From: Paraspadella gotoi
Taxonomy: Eukaryota; Chaetognatha
Length of the DNA: 64,000 bases
Assembly: GCA_051294375.1 (NCBI GenBank)
Contig: CM119269.1
Location: forward strand, 22,741,808-22,805,807
Reading direction: 5' to 3'
Of this stretch, positions 33,348 through 52,833 are shown in pieces. The notes below the pieces were generated by a model. The model saw only the letters and a program-made list of their open reading frames with translations. It did not search any database and was not told the DNA's origin. The stretch's first letter is position 1. Each line of letters starts with the position of its first letter. The translations under genes and the position numbers were made by a program.

Positions 33348-34041
33348 GGCGGGAGAAGAGGACGGACTTTACAGACCAGTTTGAGTCGGTCAGTCGGAGG
33401 TGACCAGTCGGTCAGTCGGAGGTGACCATAAAGAGTCACAAAATTTCATCGAGGGGGCATTGTTAACCTAATGCTTCTATTGAAATTAAGAAAATTGAAA
33501 ATTGCATTTAGAATTCAAAATAATTGCCCTTCAGCATTGGATACTACTAGAGACAAATATAATACTGTATTACTAAAAAAAGTTGGGGTTTAAACCTCGT
33601 TAAAAAGACGGTATCCCAAGAAAAACTGACGTCACAAATTGACACACATGATAATTAAGTAAAAAGAATATAAGAATTAAAACGAACATTTTAACAAACT
33701 CGTATGATTAATTTAATCTAAAAAAAAGAAATCCATGCAGAATTACTTTTTTTCAGATCAACAATGCTATAATATAATTAGCTACAATAAATTGTAATCA
33801 TCAAAAAATTGCGCTTACGTCAAGGATATGGCCAATTTATTAACCTAAGGCTATAGAAGAGAGTTAAAATAGTATAACTAGTATTAACTACTTCCCCATT
33901 GTTAATTCGTAAAAAGTTATCCGTTTCGCACAACCCAAGTGTGAATATTATCACAGCCAACATCGTCACAGTTCCGACGCAGTTCGTCTCTGGTATCACG
34001 GCCAAGAGAGTCGTCCTCAGTTTCACCAAGAGATGGCGTGA
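33348..34041. other. Spacer between HIGD1-like and zinc-finger genes
   Basis: About 690 bases. Near 33390-33430 a 22-bp unit (GTCGGTCAGTCGGAGGTGAC) occurs twice in tandem. The rest is AT-rich with no exon recognised. Confidence 0.5.
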
Positions 34042-34720
34042 TTATTTCTTGGAGGAAGGCGGATGCTTGTACATGTTGTAGAGAGCCGTGAACATGACTC
34101 CGCCAACGACCATTCCTTGCGCGATGACGCGCAGTTGCAAAAGGTAGACGGACACTGGGGATTAAATGTAAAGGCCGAGATTAATATCGTTTTGTGATGT
34201 TAGAAATATACTAGAATCATTCCCTTGAGGGAAGAGAGGGGCTTATTAAATTAAATTATTAAATTAAATTAAAATATTACCTTATTGATAAGTAGTTAAT
34301 AAAATTGAAATTAACAGCTTGGATCTTTATTCAAAGATTGTTATGTTATTATCTTGTAATATAGCTAGTGCATCTCAATTGCTACAATATGCAAATGAAA
34401 ATTGAAGAATTCTGTTATTTTTACAGGAAGAAGGTCTACCAAAGTTAGAATTCAGGATAGCTTGCACTATTTCAGATAATTTAAAATAATTTAAAAAGTA
34501 ATCTATCAATTTATAAACCATAACTTTAAAATATTCTTAACGGTTGTCATCGAATCTCACGTTTGACGCCCGGACTCTTCTTGTATTTCCATGCGGCGAC
34601 CCCGATCGTGCCGAGCGCGAGACAGACGCCGGCCGGCACCGCAGGGTTCTCTCTCACTCGGCGGGACAATTTTTGGTTGACGGATTCCCCGTGGTATTCG
34701 GGGTCCAACTCCTTCGTCAT
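34042..34720 (-). CDS. HIGD1A: HIG1 domain protein, HIGD1-like, 2 exons
   Basis: Small inner-mitochondrial-membrane protein; HIG1 proteins bind respiratory supercomplexes and cytochrome oxidase. Exons 34720-34561 and 34154-34042 join in phase (GTC AAA C / TG TCC) to give 90 residues. It starts MTKELDPEYHGESVNQKL, then RRVRENPAVPAGVCLALGT forms the first membrane helix. YLLQLRVIAQGMVVGG begins the second, and the C-terminus is YNMYKHPPSSKK. The RxxAQG motif and the preceding Ser-Val-Tyr-Leu fit the HIGD1A branch (MSIHLIHMRVAAQG in human) better than HIGD2A. The symbol is given for the family branch, not as a proven ortholog. Confidence 0.9.
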
Positions 34721-35038
34721 TTTCGATATTAATAAGTGAGTTGCTGCGAACAGTTTCGAATAAGTTAGTTGCTGCGAACAGTTTCGAATGCTGCCAAAAA
34801 AGACCCATCGGTATTTAAATAACGGTCAAGATGAAAAATTATATATTTTAGAACATGAGCACAAAAAAAAAGATCAACAAAGGACCCGGTATTGAAATTA
34901 CCGTAGTTAAATGTCGCTTATTTTCTTATCTCTTTTTATCTTACTTTAGCTAGCGAGAGACCTGTTGAGACGAGAGTGTTAACGTAGCTGGCTTCCATTC
35001 TGCTGTAACCTATCTAACACATAGCAAAGGGTCAAGAC

Positions 35039-35040
<2 letters not shown>

Positions 35041-35131
<91 letters not shown>
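35041..35131. repeat. Long GA microsatellite (about 90 bp)
   Basis: An uninterrupted GA run in a gene-free region. Confidence 0.95.
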
Positions 35132-35134
<3 letters not shown>

Positions 35135-36654
35135 AGAATAAAAACTGACAAAGTTTTCCCTTTGAAATTAGTTCGCTGCAACGCCAACCCAGAATATTGT
35201 CAACTTCCATTTGATGAACGTCAAGTTTCCATTATGATGCTGGAAAATTTCAAAAGTATTTTTAAGATTCTTGCAATCCATAAAACCGAAAGAAATGCAG
35301 ATTTAAAATAAAAGACCAAATTTGAAACAAATACATTTACTTTTTTTTCTTAAAACTTTCATAAAAAACTAGATTCATTTCAAAATATTTTATTCCCGAG
35401 CATCTTAATGTAATAAAATAAACGATACTCACAAACCATAATATCAAATTTTCACTATATTTAATTAATAACAGGTATTCTTTATCGTCAATATGCCAGA
35501 GAAAGAAAAGACCTTGCCGCAAATTTATAAATAATTTTTTTTTTAACGAAATTAAATATTTTATCGATATCAACAGAAAGACATCCACGTTGAAGATGAG
35601 AACTGTTAATCAATATAAAGTGTTTCGATCCGAGAAAAATAAATGATTTTTGTTTAAATGTAAAAATCGTACAGAAATATAACTATTAACTATGTTTAAT
35701 TAAACGGGCAGCGGATTCGATGCAAAAAAATAAAGGGAGATTGAAAAAAAAACGCGTGAATTGTGAGTGACGAAATTGAGTTCAATAGTGAACCGCGATT
35801 TCGATGAAGACTGACCATGAGAAAAAAAAAAGAATGAATTAATCCAGTGGCTTAATTGATTAGACTATTTCAGAAAATAAAAATAAAACATTGCGAGGAA
35901 GATGATCAACCATAATTGACTTGACAATCGGGTGTCTGCCCCTTTTTTTTCTCAAAAAAAAATTTAAACTGAAATACTTGTACGCAATTATTTTTTACTT
36001 AATAAAAATAAATTTAAAAAACGTCGTCGATTGTTTAAAACATTCGATACATGAAACGAAAAAAAAAATGTCGGGTGATAGTTTTAACCACGATGTTTGC
36101 TAATTGCTTTACACGTATGTTAAAATATATAATATAGGGCATTCCGTTGCGATCAAAATTTCTTACGACGATTTCGAACTGACCAAGAGGGAAAAATATT
36201 CTTTACAGATTGCGCCATCTCTCGGCGCCATCTCTGCGCATTATCTTTTGGCGCCATCAAGAAAAAGCGATAATCGTTAATTATTAAAAAATACACGAAT
36301 CTTCGGTCATTAATTCTTGATTAATATATATATATATGTAACAGAAATGCGAGTACAACTGAGGAAGGCGACAAAAAAGAAAAGAAAATACTATCTACAA
36401 CAATGTAAATTGTAAATTTAAATGCTACCAAGTGAAACGACAAAGTCTTTTATCACGTGGGTCGTTAAATTTGAGACTAGCGATATTACATCCGGAGAGG
36501 GGGAAGAGGAAATGGGGGTGTGGCGGGAAAGGGGGGAATAGTTGTGGGTAGGGACCGGGGGAACTTGGGGGAGGTGGGGTGGGGGTGGGGGCGGAGAGAT
36601 GCCCGGCATCTCACATTGTATCCTACGAGTCCAAACCGAGTGGAGGGAGGGAGA

Positions 36655-36655
36655 G

Positions 36656-36714
<59 letters not shown>
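36655..36714. repeat. GA microsatellite
   Basis: A GA run with one AGA interruption, close to the 3' end of the PI3K subunit gene. Confidence 0.9.
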
Positions 36715-36716
<2 letters not shown>

Positions 36717-36840
36717 CCAGCATATTATAAACGTCCAAAGGCGTATAATGTTTTTTGTTTTGTTTTTTCGGTAGTTTATAAATCGAAAAAAGGAAGTTCT
36801 CTCCCACATCCACGACTGTGGTCGTCCTCCTCGTCTTTTC

Positions 36841-39454
36841 TCATTCGTCGACGAACGACTTGGGGAATCCCGAGTTGGAGGCTGCGTCTTCAAGATCGTC
36901 CTCGTCTTCGTCGTCGTCGTCGTAGGTTAAATCCGTGGCGGAGTAATACCCGACGGGATACTTGAGAAAAGCGTCGAGTTGAGGATTGTGGTCCTGGAAG
37001 ATTTAATTTACATTTAATACATACGAACATTTAAATATTCTATAATCGGCTTGATTATACATTCATCGACTGACGGTTTAGGATTGGGTATGTTTACACA
37101 GTTTTTTTATAATAAAATATTCATACTGTGGCAGCAAGACTTAAAGCTGCCTCACTGGGTATCCCGGTTCTGGCTTAAATGTGACGGTGCCGGTATAAAC
37201 ATGCCAGTGACAGGAGGCGGTCACTGAGGGTCCGCAGCCCCTACGCCAGTTGGTGAGATACCCCGCGCCCCGGGTATCACAGGCTGTCCTCCCGTTGCCA
37301 TAATACGTTATTTACTCATAAGAAGCGAAGATTATCGTAAGCGAAAGTAAAATGTTCAACCAAATTAAATAAATTTAATAAATTTAAAAAGATAGACAAT
37401 GAATGAACACAAGAAAACTATCTGAAATTAATAACAAACTAAACAATTTTAGCTTTAGCTGTCTAAAAATAAATGAAAAAAAAACTAATTAATTAATAAT
37501 TTTCTTTTTCGACTCTAAAAAAAAGTAGCGAGGCCAAGCTCCCTCCCCCCCGTCCGCACCCTTCTCTTTACCTTGAGGGATTTGCGGTGGTAGTGCTGGA
37601 CGAGCAGATCGAGCGATGGGAACATGAGGTGATTGTCGAAGCAAAAGACTCTGCCTTCGACTCCTCCGCCGAATTCGAATCGTCGCTCGAAGCAGTCGAT
37701 CTGCGCGTGAACCACTTTCCCCGCGTGGACGATGCTCAGAGCGAACTTGCCAGGTTTGTTGGCTTTGCGAATGAGGAAGGTCCCGTCGCGTTTCCCGCAG
37801 AGAGCCGAGTTGGCGTCTTCCCGCTTAAAGTCTTCGAAGAACCAGAGGCGTCGAAAGGCCTCGCGGAAGATGTCCTCGATGACTTCGCTGTCGTAGGAAG
37901 GATCTTGGGTCAACTGACGGATGAGTTCTTGTTTTCGGGACATGAGTCGTCCGATCTCCGGTTTGAGTTGATTGATGTCGTTGGCGAGGCGTTGGACGCG
38001 TTGAAGATCCTCCTCGTTCTTCAAGCCCAACTTCTGTTCCTCCTCCTTGACTTCGCCCAAACTGCGGACGAGAGAATCAAAGTTTTGCGCCATGGAGTTC
38101 TTGTCCGCCTCCGTCTCCAGCTCGGCCGCCATGCGCTGGTGGATGGCCACTTGTTGCTCGTAGAGCAGCACCTGAAGGTGCCAAGAGAATGGGATGGCAG
38201 ACTTTTAATCTCATCTACATTTTTTTTTGTAAAATGTATATGAGTCAACGGTCAACACCAACATTCAAAAGTCATACCATGATTTAAATTGGGATTATTG
38301 TTAGTATTAATTATTATTAATTATTATTAATTATTATTATTATTAATGATAGAATATTGCATTAACTTAGAGTTTGGGACGTTAAGAATAATAATTCACT
38401 GATACTTAAACTATGACTTTAGAAGACGATATTGTGATTATGATGGGTTAATAACATAGCAGGACTCTGAAAACTCTTTATCAATAAAGTGGTATAATGT
38501 TTTAAAGAATGATTCAATTACATAAAAGGACCACTGGTGCACTCAAGTTAACAAGAGCAGCTTAATTGTTTTGCAAATTTATTGTTAATCCCGATACTAA
38601 TTCCTGAATAGTTAATACTGATTATCAATCTCATTACTTAATGCCAATAAAAGCCCCTCCCTCTCATATAAAAGCCCCTCCGGGCCTCCCTCTCATATAC
38701 AGACCGTCTGTCGAAAGGCCTCCAGCGCCTGTTTGTTCTGCTGCAACTGCGCCATGATGTTGGCGTGCTCTTCGTACTTTTCGTCGTGATCGTTCTGCCT
38801 GATGAGCCAGACGGCGTGAACGAGACAGAGTCGTTGGGCCAACTTGGGGTCGGGCTCGGCCTCGGCGCCGTCCCGTCCGTCCCGGGCGTGCCGTTTGACC
38901 AGAGGCCAGGAGAGTTTCACCTTGAGCTCTCGATTGAACTCTTGAAGACCGTGGAGTCGGTGGTGGTTGACCAGATCGGCGACACTCTCGTGGAGGAGGC
39001 TGTCGTCCGAGAATCCGAATTTTCCTTCGAGAGAAGACAAGACTTGAATGGGGCGTGACTGGCCGTTGAATTGCACGTGGAGAGCGTAAGGGATTTCCGG
39101 GACGCGGAAAGAGTCTCGAAGGAGGAAGGTCCCGTCGGGGGTGCCCTTGAGGAGCGTGTTGGCGTCGTCCCGGGAGATGGAGCCCCAGTAGTAGGCGCAG
39201 CCGGCGACCGGGGTGCCCGCGTGCGGCACGGGCGAAGGGTTTCGGAGATTGAGGGGCGTCGTCGTCGTCAATTCCGCCACTTTGGACGGACTGGAGGAGA
39301 CGCCCCCGTGTTTGTGAGATGTCCGACACGGGAGGGGCGGCGGCTTGACCGAACGAGACCGGCCGCCGGCGCCGCTCGAGTCCTCGTTCCGCTCCAGCTC
39401 GATTAGAAGGGGGCGCTCTCGTTGAGGGAGAACTGATGGGCGGAGGACTCGACA
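36841..39454 (-). CDS. PIK3R3: PI3-kinase regulatory subunit, p55-like: nSH2, iSH2 coiled coil, cSH2 (5' end unresolved)
   Basis: Binds phosphotyrosine motifs and recruits or inhibits the p110 catalytic subunit. Exons: about 39454-38705, 38171-37572, 36993-36841. The first holds a Pro-rich stretch with KPPPLPCR, then nSH2 (CAYYWGSISRDDANTLLKG, the phosphotyrosine-pocket Arg in GTFLLRDS, KFGFSDDSLLHESVADLVNH) and the start of the iSH2 helix. The second completes the coiled coil (YEQQVAIHQRMAAELETEAD) and begins cSH2 (LWFFEDFKREDANSALCGKR, GTFLIRKA). The last encodes HNPQLDAFLKYPVGYY and a 25-residue acidic tail. I see no SH3 or RhoGAP exons within the window, so it resembles p55/p50 forms. The coding start is uncertain: ATG 39455 is in another frame, and the frame upstream of 39410 breaks in a C-run. 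The symbol is tentative among PIK3R1-3. Confidence 0.88.
37126..37303 (+). mobile_element. Family A element, shortened inverted copy (178 bp)
   Basis: Starts CTGTGGCAGC and ends GTTGCCAT with TA on both sides (37124-37125, 37304-37305), in the orientation opposite to copy 1. Compared with copy 1 it lacks about 80 bases that include the A- and B-box part, while the rest (GGTATCCCGGTTCTGGC, TGCCAGTGACAGGAGGC) is nearly identical. It lies in the last intron of the PI3K subunit gene. Confidence 0.8.
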
Positions 39455-39499
39455 TTAGAGAGAAGCTGAGTCTTGGAGAAACAAAGACGCTGTGGCGCG

Positions 39500-39500
<1 letters not shown>

Positions 39501-39563
<63 letters not shown>
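39501..39563. repeat. GA/CT microsatellite upstream of the first PI3K subunit exon
   Basis: On the minus strand this CT run precedes CGCGCGCCACAG, a possible acceptor, which suggests an unidentified upstream exon. Confidence 0.85.
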
Positions 39564-39566
<3 letters not shown>

Positions 39567-39639
39567 GGGCGCCGCGCGCGAGAGACGAGATGCGCCGGAC
39601 GAACAAAGGAATCGAGTTTTTTTCTTTTTTTTCTGAAAA

Positions 39640-40680
39640 GAAAGAAAAAGAAAAAAAATCCCTGAAATTATTATGTAGACAAAACGGTCATCGTCAGTTT
39701 AACAAGTTTGAACAATGGACATCATTACGCAAGAGAGGGCAAAAAATGTCTTCAGTCTCACGGAAATAGAATTTACAAATTGAAACCAAAAACCGAGAAA
39801 TGTGGAAATTTTTAAAAATTTGCCGAAAATCATTAATAATATGGAATCTCGGATTGACGGATGGAACCGAGAAGAAGAAAGAAGAAGGAGACGGATATTA
39901 AAAAAAAAAGAAGAAGAAGAAAAGAGAAGGATATTAATAAAGAGAAGGAGAAAGTTAAAGGAGAAAGTTAAAGAAGAAAGAGAAGAAGAGGAAGAAAGAG
40001 AAAAAGAAGAAGAAAAAACTTTATTTTTTTTTCAACAGATGATTTTTGCATCGATTCATCTATCTGGATCGAGGCTAAATAAAATTAAGTAACAAAATAT
40101 ATGTTACGAATCTGTTACAAAGAACGATTTCGAATGTTGGAGAATTCGGAACAAAAAACGTGGATTGTCGCGACATCTATTCGAATCCGCGAAAGAAGGG
40201 GAAACAGCGCCGGCATATATTTGAACAAATGAACATGGGATCCGCGTTACCGTTAACGTTACCGCTACCGTCGGCTACCGTTGAGTACGAGTGTTCTGAC
40301 GTTGATGATTAAATTTAAAGGAATTAATGTAAAACCAGCCTGTTCAGAATTAATATTTTGTAACTGCATTATATTTTAGAAACGGCAAAAACCGATTATT
40401 TATTTTTGAGTAGCTTTTTTAAAAGATATTTCGATCGCTATCAAATGAGACTTAACTTCAAGTACCTTTTCTGAGATTTATAACTTTTAGTATATTCTTA
40501 TTAACAATGATGACATTCATCAATAAATCTTTATCTAGCGCTGCTCGGACGTTCAAACCAATTGCTCTGACTTTTTGATTTGTACAAAATAAGTCAATAA
40601 ATGGCAGAATAGTATGTTCTATTAACAAGATTCAAATAGCAATCACTGTCACGAATGTTAATCATATAAAAATAAAGAGT
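39640..40680. other. Spacer between PHF24 and PI3K subunit genes
   Basis: About 1 kb, AT-rich, with a purine-rich GAA stretch near 39860-40015. No exon recognised, though an alternative first exon of the PI3K subunit gene could lie here. Confidence 0.4.
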
Positions 40681-48002
<7,322 letters not shown>

Positions 48003-48260
48003 ATTTGGGAGGGGGGGAAGGGCGGGCGGGTTATACCGGGGGACGATAGTCGAGGTCGTTGCCGTTGGCGTTTTAAATTGGACTCACTGTATTAAGGTTT
48101 ATTGTTTGTTAGTATTAGTTGTTTTACGAATACAGTTTGGTTTTAAATCCTTGAAATCTAAAAAAAAATCTATTTAATGAATAATGAAATTCATTGATAA
48201 ATAAATTGACGAAATTTATACGCAAAAGAAGAATTTTATGGTTTATGACGTAAAACAACC

Positions 48261-48261
<1 letters not shown>

Positions 48262-48343
<82 letters not shown>
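48262..48343. repeat. AAT microsatellite, about 27 perfect copies
   Basis: An uninterrupted AAT run. The poly-Asn and poly-Leu frames over it are artefacts. Confidence 0.95.
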
Positions 48344-48346
<3 letters not shown>

Positions 48347-49180
48347 TCACAGGAGTATCAAGCCACCAAAAGAGACTGGGGCGATCTCCGCAGGAAATGG
48401 AATCGTCGAATCCTGATTGGTCAAGCATGGAACCGGAATCGACCAATCCGCTTGAAGTAACATCGGAACTGTAAATTTTACCCACGTCGCCGATTTGTAT
48501 AAATAAATATTTATACAAACATATTCCATAACTTTAATCCTCTTAAAGATAATTTCATCATTCGGCCGCCGCATCGAACGCGCGACCCTCAAGGAATAGA
48601 AAATAATAAACATTTTCTACTAATCCCTAATCCTACTAATCCCTAATTCCTTAATCCTAATCCCTAATCCTACTAATCTCTATTTCCTTAATCCTAATCC
48701 TACTAATCTCTATATCCTTAATCCTAATCCCTAAACCTACTAATCCCTAGTCCTTAATCCTAATTCTATTAATCCCTAATTCCTTAATCTTAATCACTAA
48801 TCCCTAATTCCTTTCAAACTAAAAACTAATTTTGTTCTGAATTTAAGATAAAATGGATCGTTTTTGAAAAATAATAATCCCCTAATATCGATGCGCGCCG
48901 ATGGAATTCGGAGTAAAATATCAAAAAAGATTAGGAATAATTCCAGGATTAAGATTAAGATTAAATAAAATTAGAATTAAGAGGAAAGAAAAAAATTACC
49001 GACGGTTGATAAGTTAATATATAAGTTTTTTGTTTTGGTTTAGATTAAAACATTTGATGACGTCGTTATCGTCGTTTTCATCGTCGTCGTCGTTCTCGTC
49101 CTCCCGCAATTGACCCACGAACTCGAGTCTTTTTCGTCTTCGAAGAATTTGATGCCAGAAACAAAATTGAGGTCATCGAC

Positions 49181-49186
<6 letters not shown>

Positions 49187-49215
<29 letters not shown>

Positions 49216-49235
49216 TCTCCGTCATCGTCGTCGTC
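49187..49235. repeat. GTC trinucleotide repeat
   Basis: GTC copies with CAT interruptions. It lies in a generally GTC-rich 200-base patch with no supported gene. Confidence 0.8.
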
Positions 49236-49464
49236 ATCGTCGTCGCGATTTTTAAATCGTTTTAATTTTTGTCTTTCGATGTTTTTCTTTTCTTTTATAT
49301 TTTAATCAACGAAAGTTGAGAATATTGAAGTAAAAAAGAGGAAAGAGAGGAAAGAGGGAGGAAGAGGAGGAGGAGGAAGAGACGATACTTCGTCCCAGGA
49401 AGAAAAAAAACACCTTTGCATGTTTTCTTTGAAGACATGAATTCAAGAGAGAATTGTAATAGAG

Positions 49465-49465
<1 letters not shown>

Positions 49466-49500
<35 letters not shown>
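49466..49500. repeat. GA microsatellite
   Basis: A pure GA run in the gene-free region. Confidence 0.9.
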
Positions 49501-49503
<3 letters not shown>

Positions 49504-49950
49504 CTGCTAAACTCAAGATGAACGCCAAGATGTGGATACAGAATGAAATTTCTGAATGACTGTTGAAGAAAATTAAAAAATATGTATATTGATTTTTATT
49601 TAAAAAATCAAGCTATAGGAATCTAGCAAGCTTACTTGATACAAATAATATTGTATTACACTGATTAAAATAATTTTGTGATTATCAAAATTCTTAATCA
49701 ATTATATAAAAGAATATGTGATTTTATTAAACTACACAAGATCACTTTCAATGTTGTCATATTACTGTAAACTCAAACTCCGTGTGGTTATAACATTAAA
49801 AAACAAAAAAACAAAAATGTCTATTTTTAATTATGAAATTCATCAAAATAAAGCACCGAATCAGTAAATAACATCCCAAGGCCAAAGCCTTATCAAAATC
49901 GAAATACAAAAAATGAGAAAGATCAACATGGCTGTAACAATAAAAAAAAA

Positions 49951-50063
49951 TTAACAACGGAATAATCAAAACGCCGACGAAAATAACATTTACTAAATGT
50001 TATTTACGAAAATAACATTTACTAAATGTTATTTTCGTCGGCGTTTTGATTATTCCGTTGTTA
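49951..50063. repeat. Near-perfect palindrome with arms of about 54 bp
   Basis: The left arm starts TTAACAACGGAATAATCAAA and the right arm ends with its exact reverse complement at 50063. The two arms meet with only a few spacer bases (ACG) near 50006. Each arm also contains an inner palindrome (AACATTTACTAAATGTT). Confidence 0.9.
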
Positions 50064-50127
50064 AATTTTAGAGTGATTAAAAATAGTAACAAATTAAATT
50101 TTAGAGTGATTAAAAATAGTAACAAAT
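50062..50127. repeat. 33-bp direct repeat, two copies
   Basis: The unit beginning AAATTTTAGAGTGATTAAAA is present twice in tandem immediately after the palindrome. Confidence 0.85.
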
Positions 50128-50578
50128 TATGAAAATAAAAAACAAACTAGCTTTTGCCCTAAAAATGTAACAATGCAGTGAAGTAAAAAAAAAAAAATTA
50201 AGAAGCACTACAATAAGACCATTAATTTTGCTAAACATGCGCGATGGTTACATTTTCTAACAGTAAATAAACCGATCACAGTCATAGTTACAATACGATT
50301 TTGTAGTTGATGAGAATATCAAACACCGCCTTGTTTTTCAAAAACGCCCTATTTCATCTGAAATTTAAAATTTAATTCATTTTTTAATTTAAAATTAAAT
50401 ATTAGCTTAAAAATTAATGTTAAAAATTTAATTAATGATTTAGGTTAGGGATTTGGGTTAAAAATTAGTGCTATAGGTTAGGGTTAAAAAATATATATAT
50501 TTAAAAGACAGTTATAATTGTTATGAATTAATAACTGAACTGTTCGCGATAAACAATCCTTGCAATGATGCTGCAATG

Positions 50579-50615
50579 CTGATGAAGACTCTAATTGTAG
50601 AGTCGAAACATGTCC
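50579..50615 (+). ncRNA. Hammerhead-ribozyme-like motif, copy 1
   Basis: CTGATGA (50579-50585), one A, a perfect stem GACTCT/AGAGTC with loop AATTGT, then GAAAC and ATGTCC. This is the order of the hammerhead core (CUGANGA, stem II, GAAA), with the palindrome ACATGT where a dimer-type stem III would be. The extra A before stem II departs from the canonical core, and I find no convincing long stem I. Confidence 0.4.
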
Positions 50616-50851
50616 GAAAAATGTCCTAAAAATTCGTTGACACAAAACAAATAAATTGTTTTCCTCTCTAAAAGTTAAATTATAAAATTAACCGATTTTA
50701 ACGGTTAACCGTTAAAAATATTAGTTTGAGAGAGAGAGAGAGAAAGAGAGAGAGAGGGTAAAAGTTTTCCAACAAAGTGGTGAGACAGAATGGTGGTCAG
50801 ATGTGAGGACAGGTTGAAGGTGAGGGCAGATTGATTACTGAATGTCAAATG

Positions 50852-50889
50852 CTGATAAAGGCTTGAAGTAAACAAGCCAAAACATGTCC
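50852..50889 (+). ncRNA. Hammerhead-ribozyme-like motif, copy 2 (core mutated)
   Basis: CTGATAA, one A, stem GGCTTG/CAAGCC with loop AAGTAAA, then AAAAC and ATGTCC. The stem sequence differs from copy 1 but pairing is kept. Two core positions are changed (CTGATAA, AAAA), so it is probably inactive. The flanking sequence after it resembles that after copy 1. Confidence 0.35.
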
Positions 50890-51613
50890 AACTCTTAATT
50901 AAAAAATCGTTGTTACAAATTCAAAATACTTTGCTTTCTCTAAAATAAATTTTTAAAATTTTTTATTAAAGATTCAGATTTCTTATAAAAAGTTAGACCA
51001 AAAATATGAAACATGTTATCATAAATTTTTTTGTCTTCAGTGTCAAAATCTAAAAAAAAGGTCAAAATTTTTAACTTTTATAGGACTAAGTTTTTTTAAT
51101 TACATATACGGAGGCAGCAAAAAATATTGTTAACTCGCTTAATATTTTCATCACTCCACCCTATTATACACCTCTTGCAAAAAACCTATTACCAGTAACC
51201 CTTATCACAAAAATATTACTTACTAATTTCACACAAAAATTAACTTTCAGTGAACCTTATCATATCATTAAAAATTCTATTTGATTCTCATTATTTCATA
51301 ATACTCATAAAAATACCAAAAGAGATTTAAAAATGTGTAAAAAAAATGAGTAGTCCCTTTTCAGGAAAAATAATTTTTCCACATGGCTTTCATCACCAAA
51401 TATAATACTTAAAATCTGTTTTATTAATAATCTAAAATAAAAATAGATCAGATTGAAAACATTTTTATAACGAAAAAAATGTTTTAAAACTGTAAAAAAT
51501 ATCAGTAAGAGTAGTGAATTAAAACAATGAGAACTTCATATTAATCATTGTGGTAAAATAAGGGAAAAGTTATAAATCTTTTATATTAAAAATTAATGCA
51601 ATTTCTTAATAGT

Positions 51614-51664
51614 TTTTTCAAATACTTTTAAAAATCCACTGGATATTTAAAAGTATTTGAAAAA
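51614..51664. repeat. Hairpin with 19-bp perfect stem
   Basis: TTTTTCAAATACTTTTAAA at 51614-51632 is exactly complementary to 51646-51664, with a 13-base loop. Its AT-rich composition makes chance formation less remarkable. Confidence 0.8.
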
Positions 51665-52833
51665 TAAAGATTCTAACTTCAAAGTCATTATTTAACTGCA
51701 ATTACTTAGATCTGAAACAAAATAAATTTCAATAAATGACATAAAATTAAAGTTTATAATAATAATAATAATAATAATAAAAATATAAGCAAAATATCAC
51801 TTTAGTTAAAATATATATATAACAAAAAAATAAATTTAATAAAAAAAATATTTTTTTATTTATCTCTCTATCACTTTTGCATTCTCTTACTGTTAATATA
51901 TCAATTTAAACTTACACTCAAAGTAATTTGTACTAAGATCTAAATAAGTTTTATTAGTTGCTGACAGGCTATTAATCTTTAAAGAGGACACCCTAGAACA
52001 CCTCTTCCGGCCCGTTCGCCACAAAGATAGATTTCTACATTATAAAAGATTTTATAGATAAATAAAGTTCATGGAAAAAAGAACTTTTGTAAATTTGTTT
52101 TTAATTTTGAGTTCCGTTTGCAGGCAATAATTTGAGTAACTACTCAAAACAGTGAGAGAGCAGAAGAAAACTAACATATTTAAGCACTGGAATGACTAAA
52201 CCGATTTCACTAATTTTTAATAATAAATAAAATATAATTTTAACATACCCTATATATTAATTTTTTAATATTTATTTATAGATAAGAAAGGCTAAACATT
52301 TTTTTAAGATTTTTTTTATTTTTAATATCAGATTCAGGTAGGTTGCAAAAAGTTGTCTACACAAAGATTAATTTTTTACATTTAGATTATTAGATTTTTA
52401 TTATTTAGATAAGTGGGTGATAAATAAGAAAAACCGTTAAAAATTATCATTATCATTATCTTTCAATAATTTTGTTAGTTTTTTAAATTTTGACCAAGAA
52501 AACGTAAGAATTTTTAAAAGTTGTAATTATATTTTTTATTTAACTTTTAGTGCTCTATCAGAATCCATCAAAATAATTTAAAATTGATTAAAAAATATTT
52601 TATTATTATATAGTAATATATATGAGTTAACCAATTTTTAAATTCTTTATAACAACATTTAATGTAATTTTTTTTGCAAAATTTATGACTAAATATTTGG
52701 TCAAGACGACTAAATCAACTTTGCACACAGGCCACATTAAATATTTTTATTATAGTGGATGCCTAGTACAAGCGGGCATTTTGTATTTCTCAAGTAAAAA
52801 AAAGGCTAAGAGCTAAAAGAAATATTTTCTGCT

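Larger units (their letters stand above)
34721..36840. other. AT-rich spacer between PI3K subunit and HIGD1-like genes
   Basis: About 2.1 kb with no recognised exon on either strand. It holds the GA repeat at 35041-35131 and the GA repeat at 36655-36714, and must contain the 3' untranslated region of the PI3K subunit gene. Confidence 0.55.
48003..52833. other. AT-rich gene-free region of 4.8 kb
   Basis: No recognisable exon on either strand. It holds the AAT repeat, a degenerate CCTAA-rich array (about 48615-48810), a GTC run (49187-49235), a GA run (49466-49500), a large palindrome (49951-50063), a direct repeat (about 50062-50127), two hammerhead-like motifs (50579-50615, 50852-50889) and a 19-bp stem hairpin (51614-51664). 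Confidence 0.6.

Noticed and set aside
37587-38243. 218-codon plus-strand frame
   Set aside because: Antisense shadow of the PI3K subunit exon encoding iSH2 and cSH2.
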